Assembly: GCA_937928335.1 (NCBI GenBank)
Contig: CALFWN010000284.1
Location: 1-7,197, forward strand
Length of the DNA: 7,197 bases
Reading direction: 5' to 3'
From: an uncultured Litoreibacter sp.
GTDB lineage: Bacteria > Pseudomonadota > Alphaproteobacteria > Rhodobacterales > Rhodobacteraceae
Both the position numbers and the translations under genes were made by a program. Under the pieces are notes generated by a model. That model saw only the letters and a program-made list of their open reading frames with translations, made no database searches and was not told the DNA's origin. Below, piece after piece: positions 1 through 5,836 of this stretch (position 1 is its first letter; every line of letters starts with the position of its first letter).

Positions 1-1
1 G

Positions 2-217
2 CTGATGAAAGAGTTTAACGGCGATCCGATCCTGGCGCTGGCAGGCTATAATGCGGGCGAGGGGGCCGTGCGCAAACATGAAGGTGTGCCGCCCTATGCC
101 GAGACGCGCGCCTATGTGCCCAAAGTGCTGGCCGCCTGGCGTGTCGCCCGTTCCATGTGCATGACCGAGCCGCTTCTGGTCAGCGATGGCTGCGTCTTCC
201 GCACCAGCGGGCTCTGA
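2..217 (+). CDS. Soluble lytic transglycosylase, C-terminal fragment (5' end outside window)
   Basis: This is the last 71 residues of a gene that enters the window from the left; the reading frame is already open at base 2 and ends at TGA 215-217. The fragment carries the GYNAGEGAV motif and, some 14 residues later, the PPYAETRAYVPKVL segment. Both are typical of the end of the SLT (lysozyme-like) domain of Slt/MltC/MltE-type lytic transglycosylases. These enzymes cleave the MurNAc-GlcNAc bond of peptidoglycan with formation of 1,6-anhydro-MurNAc, in the periplasm. The catalytic Glu and the signal peptide would lie upstream and cannot be seen. After the domain there is only a short tail with two Cys (SMCMTE, SDGCVF) that might form a disulfide. 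It converges with the short-chain dehydrogenase gene on the other strand. Family assignment is firm; the subfamily cannot be decided from this fragment. Confidence 0.88.
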   Translation: MMKEFNGDPILALAGYNAGEGAVRKHEGVPPYAETRAYVPKVLAAWRVARSMCMTEPLLVSDGCVFRTSGL

Positions 218-240
218 GCGACCCCTCAGGGCTTCGTTTT
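209..240 (+). terminator. Probable intrinsic terminator overlapping the transglycosylase stop
   Basis: CTGAG (214-218) pairs with CTCAG (225-229) around a 6-nt loop. The stem extends outward through T213-G230 (wobble), C212-G231, G211-C232 and two G-T wobbles. It is followed by TTCGTTTT (233-240). The stop codon TGA (215-217) lies inside the left arm. The place is right for termination between convergent genes. The stem is only moderately strong and the T-run is interrupted by CG, so confidence is moderate. Confidence 0.45.
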
Positions 241-269
241 GGCAAAAATACTCAAATCCCGCCGCGCGG

Positions 270-1007
270 CTAAACGCTCATCTTCTTGAACATGCGCTCC
301 GGGATCGCCTTGATGATCCCCATGATGATGCGCCAGAAAAACGGCGTATATATAGTGTTCTTTTTCTTCTCCACCGCGGCCAGCAGGTCGCGGGCCACGT
401 TTTCGGGCGGGGCGACAAGGAACATGCCCTCAATTCCCCAGGTCATGGCGCTGTCGACAAAACCGGGTTTCACCGTCACCACATGCCCGCCCGAGCGGGT
501 CAGTCGGTTGCGCAACCCGCTCAGATAGGTGTGGAAGCCCGCCTTGGCGGAGCCATAGACATAATTGCCAATCCGCCCCCGGTCGCCCGCGACCGAGCCC
601 ACGCCGATCACCGTGCCGCCGCCGCGCGCTTCCATCGCCGGGGCGATGGTCTGCAAAAAGGCGGCAGGGCCGGTATAGCTGTCGCTCACCACGCCCGCGA
701 TCAGCGAAGGGTCTGCGTCAATCTCGGCCTGCGGCGGCATCGAGCCCACGAAGACGGCGACATTGATCATCCCGTCTTCCTGTGTCACGCGCTCCACAAT
801 CGCGCCAAATCCGCTGATGTCACGTGCATCAAACGTCACGGCCTCCGCGCCCACGGCGCCGCGCAGGCGGCAATCCTCGGCGCTGGTCTCCAGATCCGCC
901 ATGTCGCGCCCGGCCAGAAACACCCGTGCGCCCTCCACGGACACGGCCCGCCCAAACGCTTTCGCCATCGACGACGTCGCGCCCAAAATGATCCAATTCT
1001 CGGTCAT
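270..1007 (-). CDS. DprE2-like short-chain dehydrogenase (polyprenyl-phospho-2-ketopentose reductase)
   Basis: A 245-residue SDR. In mycobacteria DprE2 reduces the 2-keto intermediate made by DprE1 to decaprenyl-phospho-arabinose with NAD(P)H. The N-terminus shows the nucleotide-binding strand-turn GATSSMA (residues 9-15), the acidic-to-basic turn LAGRD at 31-35, catalytic Ser138 (GVGSVAG) and Tyr151-x3-Lys155 (YGSAK), then KPGFVDSAMT at 180-189. The usual second and third glycines of the TGxxxGxG cofactor motif are replaced (M14, K16). The C-terminus (about 223-245) is hydrophobic then basic (FFWRIIMGIIKAIPERMF), which suggests membrane association, fitting a lipid-linked substrate. Its start ATG (1005-1007) overlaps the TGA of the DprE1-like gene as ATGA, so the two are translationally coupled. 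The specific DprE2 role is inferred from the partner gene; as an isolated sequence it would only be called SDR. Confidence 0.82.
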   Translation of the reverse strand: MTENWIILGATSSMAKAFGRAVSVEGARVFLAGRDMADLETSAEDCRLRGAVGAEAVTFDARDISGFGAIVERVTQEDGMINVAVFVGSMPPQAEIDADPSLIAGVVSDSYTGPAAFLQTIAPAMEARGGGTVIGVGSVAGDRGRIGNYVYGSAKAGFHTYLSGLRNRLTRSGGHVVTVKPGFVDSAMTWGIEGMFLVAPPENVARDLLAAVEKKKNTIYTPFFWRIIMGIIKAIPERMFKKMSV

Positions 1008-2317
1008 AGCGCGCTCCTGATCTTCAATCGGCGGGTGAGGTCGGTCTCGTAAACCCCGTCAGGGTCAATCTTGTTGATTACGGCTGCAAATGTGCTCAGC
1101 TCGGGATACATGGCAGGCACATGCTGGGCGCCCAGCGTCGCGTCCTTGGCGAAATACACCCGGCCGCCCGCCTCGGCGGTCATGTTTTCCAGCTCGTTGA
1201 TCAGCTTGAAGGCCTTTTTGCCGGCGCGGAAATCCACGGCCAGCGTGTAGCCCTCCATCGGGAAGCTCATCATGCCGGCACGCCCCGGTCCCATCCGTTT
1301 CAGCACCGCCAATGGCGAGGCCTGGCCGCTATGGGCAATCTTTTCCAGAAGGCGTTTCACGGCGCTCAGCTTGCCCATCGGGACCACGCATTGAAACTGG
1401 ATAAAGCCCGCCTTGCCGTAAAGCCGGTTCCAGTCATGGATGCGGTCCAGCGGGAAGAAATAGTCCTGTATCGGCTTGACGGAGGTCCGCCCGGCCTCCG
1501 AGACCCGGCGGTAATAGGCGTTGTTAAAGGCCTTCACCACGGGTTTCGACAGCGCGAAACGCGGCGCGTTGAAGGGCACGGATTTGCTCGATTTCTTGGC
1601 GGGGACCAGCCCGTAATCGGTCTCTCCCTCCTCCAGAATGCCGCGCCCCAGCTGGTCGCCCTTGGCGGTGGCGTCAATCCAGCCCACCGTATAGGTGGCC
1701 TTGGAGCCGTCGAGTGCGGCAACGAAACTGTCGAAATTGTCGATCCGCCGCTCGGTCACCACCATCACATCGCCCTTGCAGGCCAGAAGTTGCAGCTTGG
1801 CCGCGACAATCACGCCCGTCTGGCCCATCCCGCCCACGGTGGCGCGGAACAGCTCGGGGTCGCTTTGGGGCGTGATCCGGGTCTGCTTGCCGCCCTGCAT
1901 CAAAGTGATCTCGGTGACATATTGACCAAAAGAGCCCGCGCCGTGGTGGTTCTTGCCATGCACGTCATTGGCAATGCAGCCGCCTACGGTGGCAAAACCG
2001 GTGCCCGGCATCACGGTGGGCAGCCAGCCGCGCGGGGCAAAAACGCGGGCGATCTCGCCCACTTTCAGACCGGCCTCGGCCTCCAGAATGCCGGTGGTCT
2101 CGTCAAACCCGATCATCCTGTCCAGCCGCACCATCTTCACCGCAGGCCTGCCATCATTCAGGCAGGCATCCCCGTAAGAGCGGCAATGGCCAATCGCGGG
2201 GCCCGGATCGTCGGCCAAGGCCGCCTGCAGGCTCGAAACCCGCTCAGGCCGCGCAACCGGGCCGGAGGCGGTTTTGACCCGGCCCCAGCCTGCATATGTA
2301 AGTGAGTTCCAAAGCAT
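1004..2317 (-). CDS. DprE1-like FAD-binding oxidoreductase (polyprenyl-phospho-ribose 2-oxidase)
   Basis: From the chosen start the protein has 437 residues. It is a VAO/GlcD-type flavoprotein: an N-terminal FAD domain with the RSYGD loop (46-50), MPGTGFATVGG (103-113) and IANDVHGKNHHGAGSFG (115-131), then an ALO-type C-terminal domain. The HGKNHH block is a signature of DprE1, which oxidises the 2-OH of decaprenyl-phospho-ribose. Residues known in M. tuberculosis DprE1 have counterparts: H132/K134 as H120/K122, Q334/Q336 as Q307/Q309, K418 as K391. The covalent-inhibitor cysteine C387 corresponds to A360. I prefer ATG 2315-2317 because the longer frame (from 2389) would overlap the flippase C-terminus by about 22 codons, and MLWNSLTYAGWGR matches the usual start of the fold. 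This leaves a 5-bp gap to the flippase stop; the ribosome site (AAAGAAAG) is weak, which suggests coupling. Whether the sugar is ribose is inferred. Confidence 0.87.
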   Translation of the reverse strand: MLWNSLTYAGWGRVKTASGPVARPERVSSLQAALADDPGPAIGHCRSYGDACLNDGRPAVKMVRLDRMIGFDETTGILEAEAGLKVGEIARVFAPRGWLPTVMPGTGFATVGGCIANDVHGKNHHGAGSFGQYVTEITLMQGGKQTRITPQSDPELFRATVGGMGQTGVIVAAKLQLLACKGDVMVVTERRIDNFDSFVAALDGSKATYTVGWIDATAKGDQLGRGILEEGETDYGLVPAKKSSKSVPFNAPRFALSKPVVKAFNNAYYRRVSEAGRTSVKPIQDYFFPLDRIHDWNRLYGKAGFIQFQCVVPMGKLSAVKRLLEKIAHSGQASPLAVLKRMGPGRAGMMSFPMEGYTLAVDFRAGKKAFKLINELENMTAEAGGRVYFAKDATLGAQHVPAMYPELSTFAAVINKIDPDGVYETDLTRRLKIRSAL

Positions 2318-2322
2318 GATGT

Positions 2323-3318
2323 TCAGGCTTTCTTTGACAGTTTTTCGGCAATCGGGAAGGTCACCAACCCGACGAAAATGGCAAACCACAAGGTGGTCAC
2401 GCGGATGACGGCCATCGCGGGCAGGGCCACGGCCATCGGCACGGCCTGGGCCGACAGCATAATCAGCATTGCGGCCTCAGCGCCACCCACGCCGCCCGGA
2501 GCCCCGGTCAATCCACCCGCAAGGGTCGAGAAAACAAATACAACGGTGGCTGCCGCCAGGCTGATATCGGCTCCCATCCATGTCAGCAACAGGTATAGCG
2601 CATAGCCCTCGGCGGTCCAGCCGATGACGCTCAGCGTCAGGGCGGGGATCGCCAGCCGCGCCTCGCGAAACAGCGCCATTGAGCGCGCGGCCCGGCGCAG
2701 CCCCACAAAGCGGCGCGGCCATTTGCCGATGCCGCGCCACAGCAAGGTGACGCTTCGGTCCAGCAAGCGGGGCCGGGTGACAATCGCGGCAAATAACAGG
2801 GCCACCACAGACACCACCACGGTCAGCTGGGTGCCCGATTGCGACATCAGCACGCCCACCGCCAGCACCAGCCCCATCGCGGCAATGTCAAACACCCGGT
2901 CGGCAAAGGGCAGCACAAGAATGCGCTCAAACGGCCAGCCGGTCAGCCGCGATATCCAGCGCACGCGGACCAGCTCGCCAATCCGGCCGGGGGTGATGGT
3001 CATGGCAAAGCCACCCATGAAATGCAGCACGTTTTGATGCACCCGCAAGGGCAGGCCAAGGCGGCGCGCAAAGAGATGCCAGCGCAGGCCGCGAAAGGTG
3101 TAATTCACCATCGACAAGGCCAGCAGGATGATGAACTGCCCCAGGCTCAGCTTTTGCAGCTGCGCCAGCGTTTCTTCCCATCCCACGGTGGCGGCGATGC
3201 CGACAATACCCACAACAAACAGCGCCAGCAGGCCGCCAAGGATCAAAAGATCGCGTTTGGGGGTCTGTCGGGGTCGGGGGGGCGCGGAATGCGCGGTGCT
3301 GCTCATCGTTACAATCAT
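2323..3318 (-). CDS. Multi-pass flippase-like membrane protein (LPG_synthase_TM / UPF0104 family)
   Basis: About 331 residues with a short Pro/Arg-rich cytoplasmic N-terminus. Some eight or nine hydrophobic segments follow, at roughly 24-44, 59-75, 93-109, 144-160, 163-181, 226-247, 254-272, 279-292 and 298-320. Two family hallmarks are visible: TPGRIGELVRV (109-119) and GAPGGVGGAEA (272-282). The family shares the transmembrane domain of MprF (lysylphosphatidylglycerol synthase/flippase). Standalone members are often found beside glycan and lipid-sugar genes, but few have a proven substrate. Here it opens a tight unit with the DprE1/DprE2-like pair, so moving a polyprenyl-phospho-sugar across the inner membrane is a reasonable inference. 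Start choice is uncertain: ATG 3316-3318 has AGGG only about 3 nt upstream, and ATG 3304-3306 has the same AGGG about 14 nt upstream. The 104 bp before it probably hold the promoter, but I could not fix convincing hexamers. Confidence 0.83.
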   Translation of the reverse strand: MIVTMSSTAHSAPPRPRQTPKRDLLILGGLLALFVVGIVGIAATVGWEETLAQLQKLSLGQFIILLALSMVNYTFRGLRWHLFARRLGLPLRVHQNVLHFMGGFAMTITPGRIGELVRVRWISRLTGWPFERILVLPFADRVFDIAAMGLVLAVGVLMSQSGTQLTVVVSVVALLFAAIVTRPRLLDRSVTLLWRGIGKWPRRFVGLRRAARSMALFREARLAIPALTLSVIGWTAEGYALYLLLTWMGADISLAAATVVFVFSTLAGGLTGAPGGVGGAEAAMLIMLSAQAVPMAVALPAMAVIRVTTLWFAIFVGLVTFPIAEKLSKKA

Positions 3319-3422
3319 TGCCCTTGGCGGCTACCCAGAGAATTGGGCGCAAGTATGGAATTGTTTCCACATTATGAACATAGCAAAGCAAAACCCGGCG
3401 ATCTGTCTCAAAATCTCTGCGC
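3319..3422 (-). promoter_or_regulatory. Intergenic leader before the flippase-DprE1-DprE2 unit
   Basis: This 104-bp gap is clearly more AT-rich than its surroundings and is the only gap in the unit long enough for a promoter. It contains a dyad, TGGAA (3356-3360) / TTCCA (3365-3369) with a 4-nt spacer. On the - strand there are -10-like strings such as CATAAT and TATGTT, without a well-spaced -35 that I could accept. I place a promoter here from context only. Confidence 0.3.
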
Positions 3423-4097
3423 TCACCCCAGCCGCAAGAATTCCGAGACCTCCGTGGCGTTGTTGAAGAACGGAACCGAGCGCGGGGCCTCCCCCGACCG
3501 CGCCAGGGCGGCCACCTCCGCCAGCACCACTTCGGTTATAAAAGGCAGGTTCAACGCGCGGGCCTCCTCCAGCTGCACCCAATGCAAATGGCTCAGCTCG
3601 TCCTGGGCTTGCGAAAAATCGTCCAGATCGCCAATGGCGCTTTCCGCGCGGACCAGAAAAAACCGGGCGTCAAAGCGCCGGGGCCGCATCGGCGGGGTGA
3701 TCGCGCGGAAAAAATACTGAAAGCCTCGGGCCGAGGGCTGCAAGCCGGTGGCGTAAAACCCGTCCCAATCCGGGTCGGTGACCGCCGGGGCGGGGCCGGG
3801 GATGCCGAAGCGTAGCCCGGTCTCCTCCCAGACCTCCCGAATGGCGGAGGCCACAATCGCGTGCTCCAGCCCCGCAGGGCTGTGCAGCGCCAGCCGGGCC
3901 ATGCTGTCCGGGTCGGGCAGTTCCGCCAAAGGCACGTGGCCGTCGCTCAGATCCACTGCGCCGCCCGGAAAGACGTATTTATTGGGCATGAAGGCCGCCG
4001 CCTTGCCGCGCTGGCCCATCAGAACCCGCGCGTCATCTCCGCTGCCGCGCAGCAACACCACGCTGGCGGCGTCCCGGATCGGGGCATCACCCTCCAT
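3423..4097 (-). CDS. NUDIX hydrolase with an interrupted Nudix box
   Basis: A 224-residue protein. Nudix enzymes hydrolyse nucleoside diphosphates linked to another moiety, using Mg2+ or Mn2+ held by the Nudix helix. The helix is clear as REVWEETGL (87-95), with the metal-binding E91/E92. The leading glycine is in FPGGAVD (43-49), about 27 residues further upstream than the standard G-x5-E-x7-RE spacing allows; the insert holds LSDGHVPLAELPDPD. A long insert at this point is known in NUDT19-like CoA diphosphatases, so an acyl-CoA/CoA diphosphatase role is possible but unproven. I chose ATG 4095-4097, which overlaps the DUF983 stop as TGATG and gives a normal Nudix N-terminus (IRDAASVVLL). An upstream ATG in the same frame would lie wholly within DUF983. 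Co-transcription with DUF983 is therefore likely. Confidence 0.85.
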   Translation of the reverse strand: MEGDAPIRDAASVVLLRGSGDDARVLMGQRGKAAAFMPNKYVFPGGAVDLSDGHVPLAELPDPDSMARLALHSPAGLEHAIVASAIREVWEETGLRFGIPGPAPAVTDPDWDGFYATGLQPSARGFQYFFRAITPPMRPRRFDARFFLVRAESAIGDLDDFSQAQDELSHLHWVQLEEARALNLPFITEVVLAEVAALARSGEAPRSVPFFNNATEVSEFLRLG

Positions 4098-4495
4098 CAG
4101 GCTTGTTTGAAACCGTGCATCCGCTTGGCCCATTGGATGCCCACAACCGCGCCTTTCATCCGCGGCAGCAGGTAAAGCGACAGCGCCACACACAGCACCG
4201 AAAACCCGACCGCCACGGAGAGCGGGTCGGGCTCGAAATGCGAAAAGGTCAGATGCAGCAGCGGGGCCATCAGGTGGCCGACCACCAGAATGGTCAGGTA
4301 GGCAGGCCCGTCATCGGCGCGGTGATGGTGCAATTCCTGCCCGCAGGTGCCGCAGCTGTCATGCACTTTCAGGTAGCCGTCAAACAACGCGCCTTGCCCG
4401 CATCTGGGGCATCGCCTGCGCCAGCCGCGCAGCATGGCAGGTTTGGCGGGCCGGGCCTCGACGTCGAGCATGGTGGCGGATGCGTCTTGCGTCAT
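4097..4495 (-). CDS. DUF983 family zinc-ribbon membrane protein
   Basis: A 132-residue protein with the DUF983 layout. The N-terminal part has CPRCGQGALFDGYLKV followed after about 11 residues by CGTCG, forming a CxxC...CxxC zinc ribbon. Next comes the conserved ADDGPAYLTILVVGH, and then two hydrophobic segments ending in a basic tail. The family has no established biochemical function. I place the start at ATG 4493-4495 because AAGGAA lies 8 nt upstream on the - strand, whereas the longer frame from 4546 has no comparable site. It is first in a two-gene unit with the NUDIX hydrolase (one-base overlap of stop and start). It diverges from the EF-hand gene on the other strand. Confidence 0.83.
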   Translation of the reverse strand: MTQDASATMLDVEARPAKPAMLRGWRRRCPRCGQGALFDGYLKVHDSCGTCGQELHHHRADDGPAYLTILVVGHLMAPLLHLTFSHFEPDPLSVAVGFSVLCVALSLYLLPRMKGAVVGIQWAKRMHGFKQA

Positions 4496-4625
4496 GGGCG
4501 TGTTCCTTGTGTTTGCCGCTCCTACATAGGTCCGTGCGTGCGGCATTGCACGGGGGGCGGGCCGCTTGGCGTCGCAACGTCAAAATTATTTTCGACGGAA
4601 AGCCGGGGCCACCCCGTTTGAACAT

Positions 4626-4654
4626 GTAACAGCGCAAATGAGGCGCTGGTCAAT
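4626..4654 (+). promoter_or_regulatory. Candidate ECF-sigma promoter for the EF-hand/sigma locus
   Basis: GTAACAG (4626-4632) and GGTCAAT (4648-4654), separated by 15 nt, resemble the sigma-E-type consensus GGAACTT and (T)GGTCAAA; the extended -10 TGGTCAAT matches at 7 of 8 positions. A start near 4660 would give a leader of about 30 nt containing the EF-hand ribosome site. The spacer carries a perfect AGCGC (4631-4635) / GCGCT (4643-4647) dyad, and the palindrome AACGA-ac-TCGTT (4662-4673) lies just downstream. If real, the ECF sigma gene at 5261 would control its own locus. This is seen by eye only; no second copy of the motif in the window supports it. Confidence 0.35.
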
Positions 4655-4691
4655 TGCCACAAACGAACTCGTTACCAGAAGGACGCCAAAC

Positions 4692-5159
4692 ATGATCAAG
4701 ACACGTATTTTCGCCAAAGCCACGCTGATCGCCGCAGGGGCCGCGCTGTTGATCGCGCCAACCATCGCCGCCGCCAAAGGCGGTCATCACGGCCCGCGCG
4801 CCAGCTTTGAGACGCTCGATGCTGACCAAAGCGGTGATGTCACCCTGACCGAGCTGCAGGCCGCAGGCGCTGCCCGGTTTGAAGCCGCAGATACCAATGG
4901 CGACGGGTTCCTTAGCCCCGAGGAGATCACGCAAAAAGACAGCGAGCGCGCCGCGAAACGGGTGGCCCGGATGATCGAAAACCGCGATGCCAATGGCGAT
5001 GGCCAGCTGAGCCTCGAAGAGATGCAGCCAGATGAGGACCGCGCGGCCAAACGCTTCGCCCGTCTGGATGCGGATGGCAATGGCGCGATCTCGCAAGAGG
5101 AATTCGAGGCCATGCAAAAGCACCGCTCCGGCGCCCGCCACAAACGCGCATCCGAATAA
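4692..5159 (+). CDS. Exported EF-hand calcium-binding protein, four EF loops
   Basis: A 155-residue protein. A signal peptide spans residues 1-28 (basic MIKTR, hydrophobic core, AAA just before K29), so the mature protein is likely periplasmic or secreted. Four complete 12-residue EF loops follow, each with acidic or oxygen ligands at positions 1, 3, 5, 9 and 12: 43-54 (D43, D45, S47, T51, E54), 67-78 (D67, N69, D71, S75, E78), 99-110 (D99, N101, D103, S107, E110) and 126-137 (D126, D128, N130, S134, E137). Loop spacing is 24, 32 and 27 residues, compatible with two EF pairs. The tail is basic (HRSGARHKR). ATG 4692 is chosen because AGAAGGA (4677-4683) sits 8 nt upstream and the signal peptide starts there. 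It lies directly upstream of the ECF sigma gene, separated by a strong hairpin. Calcium binding is a firm family prediction; its role as buffer or envelope signal is inference. Confidence 0.9.
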   Translation: MIKTRIFAKATLIAAGAALLIAPTIAAAKGGHHGPRASFETLDADQSGDVTLTELQAAGAARFEAADTNGDGFLSPEEITQKDSERAAKRVARMIENRDANGDGQLSLEEMQPDEDRAAKRFARLDADGNGAISQEEFEAMQKHRSGARHKRASE

Positions 5160-5170
5160 GACGCGCCACG

Positions 5171-5211
5171 CTGTGGCCCGGCCGGTCCATCCCCTGCCAG
5201 CCGGGCCGCAG
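5171..5211 (+). terminator. Strong 12-bp hairpin between EF-hand and sigma genes, no T-tract
   Basis: The left arm 5171-5182 pairs with the right arm 5200-5211: eight uninterrupted G-C pairs (GGCCCGGC with GCCGGGCC), a T-G wobble and three more pairs (CTG with CAG). The loop is 17 nt and contains further G-C pairing (5184-5185 with 5197-5198). It starts 12 nt after the EF-hand stop. No run of T follows, so it is not a textbook intrinsic terminator. It could partly terminate, stabilise the EF-hand mRNA 3' end, or lower sigma expression relative to the EF-hand protein. Confidence 0.45.
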
Positions 5212-5260
5212 CGATCAGACATTGTGCGCCGCCAGCCCGGTGGCCTACCCTGAAACCGGC

Positions 5261-5836
5261 ATGGACATGGCATTGGATCACGGCACTCAGCTCACAGATG
5301 ACGCCCTGCTGGCGCTTTATGCGGGTGGCGATCCGCTGGCCGCCTCCGAGCTGACCGCCCGGCTCGCGCCGCGCCTTTTGTCCTTCGCCAACAAGATGCT
5401 GCACGATCTGACAGAGGCCGAGGATGTCGTGCAGGACACCATGCTGCGCCTGTGGAAAATGGCGCCCGATTGGGTGCCCGGTGCGGCGAAGCTCTCCACA
5501 TGGGCCTTCCGCGTGGCCTCCAACCTGTGCACCGACCGCCTGCGCAAAAGGCGTGGCATAGGCCTTGATGAGATCGCCGAGCCCGTCAGCGATGCGGTGG
5601 GTGCCGAGGCGCAGCTGATGCAGGATGAACGCGCCACAGCGCTGGATGCGGCCCTGCAAACCTTGCCCGACCGGCAGCGTCAGGCCGTGGTCCTGCGCCA
5701 TATCGAGGGGCTGTCAAACCCCGATATTGCCGAGATACTCGAGATCAGCACCGAGGCCGTCGAAAGCCTCACCGCCCGCGGCAAACGCGCCCTGGCCGCC
5801 ACACTGGCCAGCCGCAAAGAGGAGCTTGGACTATGA
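5261..5836 (+). CDS. ECF-type RNA polymerase sigma factor
   Basis: From ATG 5261 the protein has 191 residues, the normal size for an ECF (group 4) sigma factor with only regions 2 and 4. Region 2 runs about 30-99, with the core-binding TEAEDVVQDTMLRLW (51-65) and the -10 recognition helix WAFRVASNLCTDRLRKRR (81-98). Region 4 runs about 124-183, with LPDRQRQAVVLRHIEGLSNPDIAEIL (135-160) and the helix-turn-helix continuing EISTEAVESLTARGKRAL. Promoter target and signal cannot be read from the sequence; position before a membrane anti-sigma candidate and a periplasmic sensor points to envelope or metal stress. The start is unsure: neither ATG 5261, ATG 5267 nor TTG 5222 has a good Shine-Dalgarno sequence. 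The stop TGA overlaps the next ATG (ATGA, 5833-5836). Confidence 0.9.
   Translation: MDMALDHGTQLTDDALLALYAGGDPLAASELTARLAPRLLSFANKMLHDLTEAEDVVQDTMLRLWKMAPDWVPGAAKLSTWAFRVASNLCTDRLRKRRGIGLDEIAEPVSDAVGAEAQLMQDERATALDAALQTLPDRQRQAVVLRHIEGLSNPDIAEILEISTEAVESLTARGKRALAATLASRKEELGL

Noticed and set aside
186..1052. A 288-codon + strand frame covering the dehydrogenase region
   Set aside because: Antisense shadow of the short-chain dehydrogenase; it would also overlap the transglycosylase end and the terminator.
1121..2305. A long open frame (394 codons) on the + strand opposite the DprE1-like gene
   Set aside because: It is the antisense shadow of a clearly recognisable flavoprotein; its His/Gly/Ala-rich translation has no domain and it lacks a ribosome site.
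2318..2389. Longer N-terminus for the DprE1-like protein, starting at 2389
   Set aside because: It would read through the flippase C-terminus; the extra residues do not look like part of the fold and ATG 2317 fits the gene junction.
4566..4691. Longer N-terminus for the EF-hand protein from 4566
   Set aside because: It would bury the signal peptide; ATG 4692 has a well-placed AGAAGGA.
4787..5701. A 304-codon open frame on the - strand across the EF-hand and sigma genes
   Set aside because: It crosses two convincing + strand genes and their intergenic hairpin; the translation shows no recognisable domain.
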